The translations under genes and the position numbers were made by a program. The notes under the pieces were generated by a model. It had not been told where the DNA came from and ran no database searches. It saw only the letters and a program-made list of their open reading frames with translations. Positions 33,731 to 42,880 of a stretch of DNA of 64,000 nt are shown piece after piece (position 1 is the stretch's first letter; each line of letters starts with the position of its first letter). The DNA is from Winslowiella arboricola (lineage in GTDB: Bacteria > Pseudomonadota > Gammaproteobacteria > Enterobacterales > Enterobacteriaceae), in contig NZ_JAODIM010000041.1 in the NCBI RefSeq assembly GCF_025527015.1, positions 62,001-126,000 of the forward strand, written 5' to 3'.

Positions 33731-35026
33731 ATGAAGAACTGGAGAACGCTGATTCTTGGTGTGGCCCTGGCAGCCAATACCGCGTTTGCAGCACCACAAG
33801 TGGTTGATAAAGTTGCCGCCGTCGTAAACAACGGTGTGGTATTAGAGAGTGATGTTGATGGCATGATGCAGTCGGTGAAAGCCCAGGCGCAGCAGGCCGG
33901 ACAACAGCTGCCTGACGATCGTACCCTGCGCCATCAGATTGTTGAACGTCTGATTATGGATAATATCCTGCTGCAGATGGGCAAACAGATGGGCGTGCAG
34001 GTCACCGATCAGCAACTTGATCAGGCGATTGCCAATATTGCGGCGCAGAATAAGATATCGATGGATCAGATGCGTAGCCGTCTGGCTTATGACGGTGTCA
34101 ATTACAGCACCTACCGCGAGCAGATCCGTAAAGAGATGCAGATTGCAGAAGTGCGTAATAACGAAGTGCGCCGTCGTGTCACCATCCTGCCGCAGGAAGT
34201 GGATACGCTGGCAACCCAGGTTAGCGCCCAGAACAATCGTGGCACCGAACTGAACCTCAGCCATATCCTGCTGCCGCTGCCGGAAAACCCGACGCAGCAA
34301 CAGGTTGATGAGCAGGAAAACCTGGCAAAACAGCTGGTCGGTGAGATCAAAGGCGGCGCTGACTTCGGTAAACTGGCGGTCACTTACTCTGCTGACTCTC
34401 AGGCGCTGAAAGGCGGCAATATGGGTTGGGGTAAAATTGAAGAGTTGCCTACCCTGTTCTCGCAGGCGCTGAGCACGGCGAAAAAAGGCGATATCGTCGG
34501 TCCGATTCGTTCCGGCGTCGGTTTCCATATCCTGAAAGTGAACGATCTGCGCGGTGAGTCGCAAAATATTTCGGTCACCGAGGTGCATTCACGCCATATT
34601 CTGCTGAAACCGTCACCGATTCTGACTGATGCGCAGGCACGCCAGAAGCTGGAGCAGGTTGCTGCCGATATCAAGAGCGGAAAAACTGATTTTGCCACTG
34701 CGGCGAAACAGCTTTCTGACGATCCTGGCTCGGCCAATCAGGGCGGCGATCTGGGCTGGACATCAGCCGAGGTGTTTGACCCGGCATTCCGTGATGCGTT
34801 GCTGAAGCTGAATAAAGGCCAGGTCAGTCAGCCGGTCCACTCCTCTTTCGGCTGGCATCTGATTCAGCTGCTGGATACCCGCCAGGTTGATAAAACCGAT
34901 GCGGCGCAGAAAGAGCGTGCTTATCGTCTGCTGTTCAATCGTAAGTTTGCTGAAGAAGCACAAACCTGGATGCAGGAACAACGCGCCAGTGCTTATGTGA
35001 AAATTCTGGATAGCAATGCTAAGTAA
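33731..35026 (+). CDS. surA: Periplasmic chaperone / peptidyl-prolyl isomerase SurA
   Basis: 431 aa. Signal peptide [21 protein letters not shown]-terminal chaperone module ([20 protein letters not shown]), two parvulin domains ([21 protein letters not shown] and [23 protein letters not shown]) and the C-terminal helix. Escorts outer-membrane proteins, including LptD, to the BAM complex. Confidence 0.97.
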   Translation: MKNWRTLILGVALAANTAFAAPQVVDKVAAVVNNGVVLESDVDGMMQSVKAQAQQAGQQLPDDRTLRHQIVERLIMDNILLQMGKQMGVQVTDQQLDQAIANIAAQNKISMDQMRSRLAYDGVNYSTYREQIRKEMQIAEVRNNEVRRRVTILPQEVDTLATQVSAQNNRGTELNLSHILLPLPENPTQQQVDEQENLAKQLVGEIKGGADFGKLAVTYSADSQALKGGNMGWGKIEELPTLFSQALSTAKKGDIVGPIRSGVGFHILKVNDLRGESQNISVTEVHSRHILLKPSPILTDAQARQKLEQVAADIKSGKTDFATAAKQLSDDPGSANQGGDLGWTSAEVFDPAFRDALLKLNKGQVSQPVHSSFGWHLIQLLDTRQVDKTDAAQKERAYRLLFNRKFAEEAQTWMQEQRASAYVKILDSNAK

Positions 35027-36008
35027 TCAGCGTGTAGTGATCACTCCCGGCGAACCCGCCGGGATTGGTCCCGATCTCTGCGTTCAGCTGGCCCAGCGCG
35101 ACTGGCCCGTTGAACTGGTGGTATGCGCCTCCGCCGAACTGCTGCGCCAGCGCGCGGCGAAACTCGGTCTGCCGCTCACGCTGCGCGAGTATCAGCCCGG
35201 CGTTGCCGCTCAGCCGCAGCAGGCGGGCAGCCTGACGCTGCTGGAGATAGCAACAGCGCAGCCAGTGACAGCCGGTGAACTTTGCGTCGCTAACGGCTCT
35301 TACGTGCTGGAAACCCTGGCGCGCGCCTGTGACGGCTGTCTGAACGGCGAGTTTGCCGCGCTGATTACCGGACCGGTGCATAAAGGGGTGATCAACGATG
35401 CGGGCATCCCGTTTACCGGTCACACTGAATTCTTTGCCGAGCGTGCAGCATGCGATCGCGTGGTGATGATGCTGGCGACGGAAGAACTGCGCGTGGCGCT
35501 GGCCACCACTCATCTGCCGCTAAAAGATGTCGCGGAGGCTATCACCCGTGACAGCCTGCATGAAGTGATTGGTATTCTGCATCGCGAACTGCAAACCAGG
35601 TTTGGCCTTGCCACCCCTCATATCTTCGTCTGCGGCCTTAATCCGCATGCGGGCGAAAGCGGCCATATGGGCCGTGAAGAAATTGATACCATTATCCCGG
35701 CCCTGAACGAGCTACGCCTGCAAGGGATTCAGCTGACCGGCCCATTGCCGGCCGATACCTTGTTCCAGCCCAAATATCTGCAACATGCCGATGCGGTGCT
35801 GGCGATGTATCACGATCAGGGGCTTCCGGTGCTAAAATATCAGGGATTTGGCCGCGCGGTGAATATCACCCTCGGCCTGCCATTTATCCGTACGTCTGTT
35901 GACCACGGCACCGCGCTTGAACTGGCGGGACAGGGAACAGCCGATGCGGGCAGCTTTATCACGGCGCTTAATCTCGCCATTACCATGATCAAGAGCAGTA
36001 ATGAATAA
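35016..36008 (+). CDS. pdxA: 4-hydroxythreonine-4-phosphate dehydrogenase
   Basis: 330 aa; pyridoxal phosphate synthesis. [15 protein letters not shown] at the start, GHTEFFAE, metal-binding HYDQG-type motif [12 protein letters not shown] and [16 protein letters not shown]. Overlaps the end of surA by 11 bp and rsmA by 8 bp, so translation is coupled. Confidence 0.97.
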   Translation: MLSNQRVVITPGEPAGIGPDLCVQLAQRDWPVELVVCASAELLRQRAAKLGLPLTLREYQPGVAAQPQQAGSLTLLEIATAQPVTAGELCVANGSYVLETLARACDGCLNGEFAALITGPVHKGVINDAGIPFTGHTEFFAERAACDRVVMMLATEELRVALATTHLPLKDVAEAITRDSLHEVIGILHRELQTRFGLATPHIFVCGLNPHAGESGHMGREEIDTIIPALNELRLQGIQLTGPLPADTLFQPKYLQHADAVLAMYHDQGLPVLKYQGFGRAVNITLGLPFIRTSVDHGTALELAGQGTADAGSFITALNLAITMIKSSNE

Positions 36009-36822
36009 TCGCGTCCACCAGGGCCATTTTGCCCGCAAACGTTTTGGACAGAACTTCCTCAACGACCAGTACATCATCGAAAGCATTGTTTCCGCTATCC
36101 ATCCTCAGCCCGGCGAGGCGCTGGTGGAGATCGGTCCCGGCCTTGGCGCCCTGACCGAACCGGTAGGTGAACGACTCGATGCCCTGACCGTCATTGAGCT
36201 TGACCGCGATCTGGCGGCACGTTTGCAAACGCATCCGTTCCTTGGCCCGAAGCTGACCATTTTTCAGCAGGATGCGATGACCTTTAACTTTGCCGAGCTG
36301 GCCGAGCAGAAAGGTCAGTCGCTGCGCGTGTTTGGCAATCTGCCGTACAATATCTCGACGCCACTGATGTTCCATCTTTTCAGCTATACTAGTGCCATCA
36401 AAGATATGCACTTTATGCTGCAAAAAGAGGTGGTTAACCGTCTGGTGGCAGGCCCGGGCAGCAAAGCTTATGGTCGTCTGAGCGTGATGGCGCAGTATTA
36501 CTGTAATATCATTCCGGTGCTGGAAGTGCCGCCAGAATCGTTTACACCTGCGCCTAAAGTGGATTCAGCCGTGGTGCGCCTGGTGCCGCATGCTAAGATG
36601 CAGAACCCGGTGGATGAGATTCGCACCCTGAGTCGCATCACCACTGAAGCCTTTGGCAAGCGCAGAAAGACGCTGCGTAACAGCCTGGGCCATATTTTCT
36701 CGCTGGAGACGCTGGCCGAGCTGGGCATCGACAATACACTGCGCGCAGAAAACATCTCTGTCGCACAATATTGCCAGTTAGCTAACTGGTTAACTGCGCA
36801 TCCTGAGTCGCAGGAGAGCTAA
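36001..36822 (+). CDS. rsmA: 16S rRNA dimethyladenosine transferase RsmA (KsgA)
   Basis: 273 aa. Methylates A1518/A1519 of 16S rRNA late in 30S assembly. [11 protein letters not shown] opening, SAM-binding [12 protein letters not shown] and catalytic [13 protein letters not shown]. Located between pdxA and apaG as in E. coli. Confidence 0.98.
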   Translation: MNNRVHQGHFARKRFGQNFLNDQYIIESIVSAIHPQPGEALVEIGPGLGALTEPVGERLDALTVIELDRDLAARLQTHPFLGPKLTIFQQDAMTFNFAELAEQKGQSLRVFGNLPYNISTPLMFHLFSYTSAIKDMHFMLQKEVVNRLVAGPGSKAYGRLSVMAQYYCNIIPVLEVPPESFTPAPKVDSAVVRLVPHAKMQNPVDEIRTLSRITTEAFGKRRKTLRNSLGHIFSLETLAELGIDNTLRAENISVAQYCQLANWLTAHPESQES

Positions 36823-36826
36823 ACGC

Positions 36827-37204
36827 ATGATTGATTCGCCCCGAGTATGTGTACAGGTGCAGAGTGTCTATATTGAGTCGCAATCCGCACCTCATGACGA
36901 TCGCTATGTTTTTGCCTATACCATTACCATTCGCAATCTGGGGCGCAATCCTGTGCAGCTTCTTGGCCGTTACTGGTTGATTACCAACGGTAACGGTCGG
37001 GAAACTGAAGTCCAGGGCGAAGGTGTGGTTGGCGAACAGCCACTGATCGAGCCTGGCAACGAATTCCAGTATACCAGTGGGGCGATCCTCGAAACGCCGA
37101 TGGGCACCATGCAAGGTCACTACGTGATGGTTGATCAACAAGGGGAAACCTTTCATGTTGATATTCCGGTGTTCCGCCTTGCCATCCCGACCCATATTCA
37201 CTAA
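36827..37204 (+). CDS. apaG: ApaG
   Basis: 125 aa single-domain ApaG protein (DUF525, fibronectin-III-like fold), normal length. [33 protein letters not shown] and the MQGHYVM region are characteristic. Role uncertain. 4 bp after rsmA and 12 bp before apaH. Confidence 0.96.
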   Translation: MIDSPRVCVQVQSVYIESQSAPHDDRYVFAYTITIRNLGRNPVQLLGRYWLITNGNGRETEVQGEGVVGEQPLIEPGNEFQYTSGAILETPMGTMQGHYVMVDQQGETFHVDIPVFRLAIPTHIH

Positions 37205-37216
37205 GAAAAAAACGTA

Positions 37217-38047
37217 ATGAGTACATACCTTATTGGCGACATTCATGGTTGCTATGATGAGTTGCAATCATTGCTGGCGCAGGTCGCCTTTAATCCAGAG
37301 AAAGATACCCTGTGGCTGACTGGCGATCTGGTTGCCCGTGGCCCCGGCTCGCTGGAGGTGCTGCGCTTTGTGCGTTCACTCGGCGACTGCGTACGCCTGG
37401 TGCTGGGCAATCACGATCTGCATTTGCTGGCGGTCTACGCCGGTATCAGCCGTAACAAACCCAAAGATCGCATTACCCCACTGCTGACTGCTCCTGATGC
37501 TGACGAGCTGATTAACTGGCTACGCCGTCAGCCGCTGTTACAGGTTGATGAAGAAAAGAAGCTGGTGATGGCCCACGCCGGCATCACGCCGCAATGGGAT
37601 ATCGCCACGGCGAAAATGTGCGCGCGCGAAGTTGAAGCAGTGCTGTCCAGCGACAGCTATCCGTTGTTTCTTAATGCGATGTATGGCGATATGCCGAATA
37701 ACTGGACGCCGGAACTGAGCGGACTATCCCGTCTGCGTTTCAGTACCAACGCGCTGACGCGCATGCGTTTCTGCTTCCCTAACGGCCAGCTGGATATGAT
37801 TGCCAAAGAGTCACCGGAATCAGCCCCGCCGCCGCTTAAACCCTGGTTCGCCATTCCCGGTCCTGTCGCCCGCGACTACACCATTGTCTTTGGCCACTGG
37901 GCCTCACTGGAAGGACGCGGCACGCCGGAAGGGATTATTGGACTGGATACCGGATGTTGCTGGGGCGGCACCCTGACGCTGCTGCGCTGGGAAGATCGCT
38001 CGCTGTTTGTCCAGCCTTCTAATCGCGTACGCGCCAATGAAGAGTGA
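37217..38047 (+). CDS. apaH: Bis(5'-nucleosyl)-tetraphosphatase, symmetrical
   Basis: 276 aa metallophosphoesterase hydrolysing Ap4A to 2 ADP. Motifs [18 protein letters not shown] and GNHDLHLL are at the N-terminus. Last gene of the conserved cluster. In E. coli folA follows; here the chitin/secretion island starts. Confidence 0.97.
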   Translation: MSTYLIGDIHGCYDELQSLLAQVAFNPEKDTLWLTGDLVARGPGSLEVLRFVRSLGDCVRLVLGNHDLHLLAVYAGISRNKPKDRITPLLTAPDADELINWLRRQPLLQVDEEKKLVMAHAGITPQWDIATAKMCAREVEAVLSSDSYPLFLNAMYGDMPNNWTPELSGLSRLRFSTNALTRMRFCFPNGQLDMIAKESPESAPPPLKPWFAIPGPVARDYTIVFGHWASLEGRGTPEGIIGLDTGCCWGGTLTLLRWEDRSLFVQPSNRVRANEE

Positions 38048-38063
38048 CCGCTGTCGCGGTCAC
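38044..38063. terminator. Hairpin between convergent apaH and the GH18 gene
   Basis: GTGACCGC-TGTC-GCGGTCAC, an 8-bp perfect stem overlapping the apaH stop codon. No T-run on either side. Confidence 0.45.
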
Positions 38064-38074
38064 CCTGACTGACT

Positions 38075-39709
38075 TTACTGCGGATTGCCTGATGCCGAGG
38101 TGATGGCAGTAGCGGTTTTCACTATCAGCGGCTGACTCTTATCCGAGAACATCTCCGCTGCCCCCACTGCCGCCACCTGATATTCATAAATGCTTCCTGC
38201 CACCAGTCCGCTATCGGTATAGCGGGTCTCCGCCGCTTCGCTGATAAACTCCCCGTTGCGATAAATTCGGAAGTGTTTTACTGCCATATTATCCGTGGCG
38301 GCGGCATGCCAGCTCAGCGTCAGTCGATCGCTACCCACCTCAGAAGCGACCAGTTCTGAGGGGGTAGCTGGCTTCTCACTCCCTTCTGCCAGCGCTTCCT
38401 CCTCAACGAGGATTGAAGAGGACTCCCCAGGCATGGAGAGATTTCCCGCTTTATCTGCCACCACAATATGGTACTCATAGTGATTGCCGGCGCTTACCTC
38501 CGTGTCGATCCACTCCGGCAGCAGCGACTGGGCAATCTCAGCGCCGTTACGCCAGATACTGTAGTGTGACACCCCAACATTATCGCTGGCAGGCAGCCAG
38601 GACAGCATCACCCGCCCCTCTGACACGGTGAGGTCTGGCTTGGCAGGCTGGCCGGGAGCTTCATGATCCGGGGCGCCTGGCAGATCTTCGTTAATCAGCT
38701 GAGCAAAACGCTCAATAAACGCGTTGCCATACGCATTACCACTTTTGTTATAGCCAGCATCCCAGTTAACCGACCAGGCCATCAGCCCCCGGACTGCCGT
38801 TCCCTGGGCCGCCAGACGCTCCCAGGCGCTACGCACATCAGCTTCATTTTTGACATAACCATTAGCAGCAGCATCCTCGTTGCTGGGCAGACCTATAACA
38901 AGTTTGTCTGCCGGAACAGAGAGATAACCATGCGTGCCGTGTACCAGTGAATCGGTCAGGGTATATAAAAATTCCGCTTTTTTGCTGTCATCATTTTGCG
39001 CATACCAGCCATTTTCTCCCTCCACGCCATCGTCGTTCTGGTTGTAAAACTGTGGAGAGATAAAGTCGTAGTAGCCCTCAAGATTTTCGATCAATTTTTT
39101 CCATGCGCCGCCTTTATCGCGCAGATCAGGAAACTCAGGCGACAGACTAATAATAAATTTGGGGTATTGCGCTTTAACCCGTTTCAGCGCAGCAGGGATT
39201 TCCGTCTGATTGGCGCCAGCGGCAATCGCACTGCCTGCCAGATGGATATCCAGGCCGTCAAAACCGTAAGTGTCTGCCAGGTGAATAATTTCACTGGCAA
39301 ACTTTTGCCCGTCATCGGGCGCCAGCTCAATATGGGCATCCGCGCCTCCCAGTGAAATCAATACCGGGCGTCCTTCGCCGTTAAGCGTGGCCACTTTCTG
39401 ACGAAACCCGGCATCGCTCATATTATAAGGCTGAAACGTCGGAATGCCGCTGCCGGTCATAAAGGCCACGGTAATCACATTATATTCTGCCGGAATCTCA
39501 GTCAGATCGATATTGGCGGCAGTCCCCTGCTGAAAACCATCGGATTGACTCGCCCAGTTATGCCAGTAGCCCACCATAATCTTTTTATTACTGATATCCG
39601 GGAAACTATCCGCCGTATCAAATGTAGCAGCACTCAGCATCGCACTGCTCAGGGTGCCCACCAACAATAGTGATGCCGTTATCAGGTTTATTTTAAGTTG
39701 CTTTTTCAC
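38075..39709 (-). CDS. Secreted GH18 chitinase-like protein with two Fn3 domains; catalytic motif lost
   Basis: 544 aa. Signal peptide (about residues 1-27, ending MLSAA). GH18 barrel about residues 42-335 with most family motifs intact: VGYWHNW, ISLGGAD, SPQFYNQND and the terminal-strand tryptophan (GLMAWSVNWD). The catalytic DGxDxDxE is D151-G-L-D-I-H156-L-A158: the second Asp is His and the proton-donor Glu is Ala, each one base from the usual codon. Two fibronectin-III domains follow (about 350-435 and 440-530). No CBM5/12 is visible. Probably a chitin- or glycan-binding lectin rather than a hydrolase, and a likely cargo of the adjacent secretion system. Confidence 0.88.
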   Translation of the reverse strand: MKKQLKINLITASLLLVGTLSSAMLSAATFDTADSFPDISNKKIMVGYWHNWASQSDGFQQGTAANIDLTEIPAEYNVITVAFMTGSGIPTFQPYNMSDAGFRQKVATLNGEGRPVLISLGGADAHIELAPDDGQKFASEIIHLADTYGFDGLDIHLAGSAIAAGANQTEIPAALKRVKAQYPKFIISLSPEFPDLRDKGGAWKKLIENLEGYYDFISPQFYNQNDDGVEGENGWYAQNDDSKKAEFLYTLTDSLVHGTHGYLSVPADKLVIGLPSNEDAAANGYVKNEADVRSAWERLAAQGTAVRGLMAWSVNWDAGYNKSGNAYGNAFIERFAQLINEDLPGAPDHEAPGQPAKPDLTVSEGRVMLSWLPASDNVGVSHYSIWRNGAEIAQSLLPEWIDTEVSAGNHYEYHIVVADKAGNLSMPGESSSILVEEEALAEGSEKPATPSELVASEVGSDRLTLSWHAAATDNMAVKHFRIYRNGEFISEAAETRYTDSGLVAGSIYEYQVAAVGAAEMFSDKSQPLIVKTATAITSASGNPQ

Positions 39710-39798
39710 AGGTAATATTTCGCATTAACAAAAATCATTATTCGCAGGAAACTATTTTCTTTGTCCGATAAAAACCAGCAGCAGCTTCCCGCTATGGT

Positions 39799-39812
39799 TG
39801 AGAATATTCCCG
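39799..39812 (+). promoter_or_regulatory. RcsAB-box-like palindrome upstream of the GH18 gene
   Basis: TGAGAATATTCCCG matches the RcsAB consensus TAAGAATATTCCTA at 11 of 14 positions, 90 bp before the GH18 start. Matches of this quality are expected a few times by chance in 64 kb, so this site alone is weak. Confidence 0.35.
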
Positions 39813-39819
39813 GCAATAA

Positions 39820-40572
39820 TTAAAAGTGATAATAGCGAGGATCAACTATCAGGAAGAATATCGCCACTATCACCGGATAAGGACCAAAAGCAAAAGCCTC
39901 GCCCGCTTTTACCCGCAGCAACAGCACTGCGCTAAACAGCGCCAGCAGAGGAGCAAACAACATAATATGGCAGAGGGTTTCCACACCAAAGCAGGCGCCC
40001 AGCGCGGCAAACAGCTTCATATCGCCCATCCCCATTCCGGCGGTGCCACGCAGCAGATAATGCAGACGATCCAGCAGCCACGGCAGAGCAAAACCGATAA
40101 GCGAAGCGATGAGCGCATCGCGCCAGCTGACCGCATTAATCTTCAGCAACGCCGCTGTCATCCCCAGCGCCCACAGCGGCAATACCAGACGATCCGGCAG
40201 CAGCATGGTGCGCCAGTCAATCACCGCCAGGGCTAGCAGCAGACAAATCGCCGCAAGATTAAACCCGCTCTGCCATGTCATCCCGTAGCGAAAAACCACC
40301 AGCATAAACAACAGTGCCATCACGGCTTCCACCAGCGGGTAGCGCCAGCTGACAGGTTGATGACAATCGGCACAATGCCCCCGCAACAACAACCAGCCAA
40401 GCAGCGGCAGATTGTGGCGCCAGCGCACTGGCGCCTTACAGCTGGGGCAGTGTGAGGCGGGGAAACTTAACGTACATGCTTCACCCGCCATAATGAGCGG
40501 CAGGCGGTAAATCACCACATTAAGGAAACTGCCAATCACTGCGCCTGCTAACGCAGCCCATATCATCTCCAT
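39820..40572 (-). CDS. gspO: Prepilin peptidase / N-methyltransferase (GspO/PilD type)
   Basis: 250 aa polytopic membrane aspartyl protease that cleaves and methylates prepilins. N-terminal SFLNVVIYRLP, the two CxxC pairs of the cytoplasmic zinc domain (CPSCKAP and CADCHQP), and the two catalytic aspartates (VIDWRTMLLPD and GMGMGDMKL) are all present, so it is a complete bifunctional enzyme. Divergent from gspG. Confidence 0.93.
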   Translation of the reverse strand: MEMIWAALAGAVIGSFLNVVIYRLPLIMAGEACTLSFPASHCPSCKAPVRWRHNLPLLGWLLLRGHCADCHQPVSWRYPLVEAVMALLFMLVVFRYGMTWQSGFNLAAICLLLALAVIDWRTMLLPDRLVLPLWALGMTAALLKINAVSWRDALIASLIGFALPWLLDRLHYLLRGTAGMGMGDMKLFAALGACFGVETLCHIMLFAPLLALFSAVLLLRVKAGEAFAFGPYPVIVAIFFLIVDPRYYHF

Positions 40573-40595
40573 TTACACTCTCATTTAACCCTGGT

Positions 40596-40609
40596 TCAGG
40601 ATATTCTCA
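40596..40609 (-). promoter_or_regulatory. Weak RcsAB-like palindrome near the prepilin peptidase start
   Basis: TCAGGATATTCTCA, 10 of 14 matches to TAAGAATATTCCTA, 24 bp upstream of the gspO start codon. On its own this is no better than chance. Confidence 0.25.
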
Positions 40610-40767
40610 GTATATATATTACGGCTATCAGATATTGCACGTCAGATAATAACCCGCCATACCATCATAAATTCCCGCCTGTGCTAAATATAGAAAATTC
40701 CCGATCGCCTGGCATTAATTCTTAATTAACCATAGAGCAATAGCCTGTTTATTGCTCAGGGGTTATT

Positions 40768-40781
40768 TAAGAATATTCATA
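40768..40781 (+). promoter_or_regulatory. RcsAB box upstream of gspG
   Basis: TAAGAATATTCATA matches the RcsAB consensus TAAGAATATTCCTA at 13 of 14 positions, 42 bp before the gspG start. A match this good is not expected by chance in a window of this size. It suggests control of the whole secretion operon by an RcsB-type regulator. Confidence 0.65.
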
Positions 40782-40823
40782 TCAATTACCCAACCGCTGT
40801 CGTGAAATAACCGTGAGAACATC

Positions 40824-41246
40824 ATGAAAAAGACCTTATTACCCCGTAACCGTCATCAGCAGGGTTTTACGCTGCTCGAACTGCTGGTGGTATTAATGAT
40901 TATTGCGCTGCTGGCCGGATTTGTCGGCCCGCGCCTGTTTTCTCAGGTGGACCAGGCAAAAGAGAAAACCGCTATCAGTCAGATGAAAATCCTGTCTGAG
41001 GCCCTGGGTCAGTATCGTCTTGATGTTGGCCAGTATCCCAGCGAAGCACAGGGGCTAAAAGCGCTGAATGAACGCCCGAATGGCGTCAAAAGCTGGCGCG
41101 GTCCGTACCTGAGTAAAGCTGTGCCTGCTGATCCCTGGGGCAACCCGTTCCAGTGGCATAACCCGACGCGTAATAAAAATACGGTGTATGAAGTCGAGCT
41201 GCTGGCGACCGGCAATGGCGACCAGCCGGTGAGTTACGGATTCTGA
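40824..41246 (+). CDS. gspG: GspG-type major pseudopilin
   Basis: 140 aa. Type III signal: basic leader ending HQQG, then FTLLELLVVLMIIALLAGFVGP with Glu at +5. The C-terminal domain has the GspG motifs GQYPSEAQGLKAL, PYLSKAVPADPWGNPF and YE. It should form the periplasmic pseudopilus that pushes cargo through the secretin. First gene of the plus-strand secretion operon. Confidence 0.93.
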   Translation: MKKTLLPRNRHQQGFTLLELLVVLMIIALLAGFVGPRLFSQVDQAKEKTAISQMKILSEALGQYRLDVGQYPSEAQGLKALNERPNGVKSWRGPYLSKAVPADPWGNPFQWHNPTRNKNTVYEVELLATGNGDQPVSYGF

Positions 41247-41248
41247 TC

Positions 41249-41704
41249 GTGCGTGCATTTCTCTGTTTTCTGTTGCTGGGTCTTATTCAGCTACCGGTAC
41301 AGGCGACCTGCTGGCAACAGGCTGGCCAACGCTATGGTATCGAGCCGGAGCTGTTGCAGGCCATCGCCATCGTTGAGTCCAACCTGCAGAGTTCAGCACG
41401 TAATCAGAACCGTGACGGCAGTTACGACATTGGCCTGATGCAAATTAACAGCCGCCACCTGCCACTGCTGCGCAACTTTCAGATCTCTGAAAGCGCGTTG
41501 CTCGACAACCCCTGCCTGAGCGTAATGACTGGCGCCTGGGTGCTGGCGGGCTTTATGCGCAGCTATGGCTATAGCTGGGAAGCAGTAGGCGCTTACAACG
41601 CCGGTAATGCGGCGGACCGGGGACATTTACGGCAGCGCTATATCCAGCGCGTACACCCCCACTATACGCGGCTGAAAAACGAGAGCCGCACGGCTGAGCA
41701 ATAA
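41249..41704 (+). CDS. Specialised lytic transglycosylase (IagB/PilT-like)
   Basis: 151 aa, GTG start 2 nt after gspG. Signal peptide MRAFLCFLLLGLIQLPVQA. SLT domain with the catalytic glutamate in AIAIVESNLQSSARN, then GLMQIN and AYNAGNAADRG. It should open the peptidoglycan locally for assembly of the envelope machine, as IagB does for type III systems. Confidence 0.9.
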   Translation: MRAFLCFLLLGLIQLPVQATCWQQAGQRYGIEPELLQAIAIVESNLQSSARNQNRDGSYDIGLMQINSRHLPLLRNFQISESALLDNPCLSVMTGAWVLAGFMRSYGYSWEAVGAYNAGNAADRGHLRQRYIQRVHPHYTRLKNESRTAEQ

Positions 41705-41710
41705 AGAGCG

Positions 41711-42880
41711 ATGAAAAATTATCAGATAACGTTATTGCGCAACGGTGTCCGCAGCGTGCAGCAGGTCTGTGCCAACAGCGTCGAACAAGCAAAAGCGCAA
41801 GTCGCCAGCGATGCGCTGGTATTAGAAGTGAGGGCCAAAACCAGGCTGCGCCGCGCGCGCCCGTTTCCCCTGACGCTATTTATTCAGGAGCTGATTGCCC
41901 TGCTGGAGGCCGGACTGGTGATTGTCGAAGCCATCGAAGCGCTGAATGAAAGCTGCCGTGAGGCAGAGCAGCGTCGGGTACTGGGTGACATTCTGCGCGA
42001 GCTCTATCGTGGACAGCAGCTGTCGCAAGCGCTCGCTGCCCAGCCAGCGCTGTTTCCGCCGCTGCTGGTCAGCACCGTCGCCTCATCGGAACAGACGGGC
42101 CAGTTGCCGGTGGCGCTGGGACGTTTCCTGCATTACGAAAAACGCATGGAAACCCTGCGTAAACGCATTCGCAGCACCCTGCTCTACCCCAGCGTGGTGA
42201 TTGGCGTTGGCTGCCTGATTCTGTTCTTTCTGCTGGGATTTATTATTCCGCGCTTTGCCGTGGTGTTTAACGGCATGCAAAACCTGAACGCCAGCGCGCG
42301 CTTTATTGTCTGGTGGGGCGAACTGACCAGCAGCTCCGGCCCGCTGCTGCTGTTGCTGACTGCCGGTGCGATCGCCCTGATTATTGCCGCGCTGCGCAAT
42401 AAAGCACTGCGTCAGGCGGGTTTTAAACAGCTGCTGTGCATCCCGCAACTGAAACAACAGTATCAGCTGGCGATCCTGGTGCGTTTCTATCGCACCCTCG
42501 GCCTGCTGTTGCAGGGAGGCATGGCCGCGGTTGAGGCGTTGCAGCTGACCGGCTGCCTGTTACCAGCCACTTATCAGCCACGGCTGCGCCAGATTCTGGC
42601 GGAAGTGCAAGCGGGTAAAGCGTTATCACACTGCCTGACCGCGCAAGGGCTGACCACACCGGTCGCCAGCCGTCTGCTGGTAGTAGGCGAACGCGGAGGC
42701 GAACTGCCAGCCATGTGCGAGCGCATCGCCGCTTTTTATGACGAGAGCCTGGAACGCGCGATTGAGACCTTCAGCAAAGTGTTTGAACCGTTGCTGATGC
42801 TGATCGTCGGCGGCCTGGTTGGGCTGGTGGTGTTTCTGCTTTATATGCCCATTTTTGAAATGGCGGGAGGGTTAGCCTGA
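41711..42880 (+). CDS. gspF: Inner-membrane platform protein GspF
   Basis: 389 aa with two GspF domains (about residues 53-178 and 255-378) and three hydrophobic segments (about 155-185, 200-225, 355-380). LTLFIQELIALLEAGLVIVEA and VVGERGGELPAM are family motifs. Its stop codon overlaps the gspE start by one base. Confidence 0.92.
   Translation: MKNYQITLLRNGVRSVQQVCANSVEQAKAQVASDALVLEVRAKTRLRRARPFPLTLFIQELIALLEAGLVIVEAIEALNESCREAEQRRVLGDILRELYRGQQLSQALAAQPALFPPLLVSTVASSEQTGQLPVALGRFLHYEKRMETLRKRIRSTLLYPSVVIGVGCLILFFLLGFIIPRFAVVFNGMQNLNASARFIVWWGELTSSSGPLLLLLTAGAIALIIAALRNKALRQAGFKQLLCIPQLKQQYQLAILVRFYRTLGLLLQGGMAAVEALQLTGCLLPATYQPRLRQILAEVQAGKALSHCLTAQGLTTPVASRLLVVGERGGELPAMCERIAAFYDESLERAIETFSKVFEPLLMLIVGGLVGLVVFLLYMPIFEMAGGLA

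Noticed and set aside
40596-40609. Second RcsAB box near gspO as firm regulatory evidence
   Set aside because: Only 10 of 14 positions match, which is expected by chance; kept as a low-confidence feature only.
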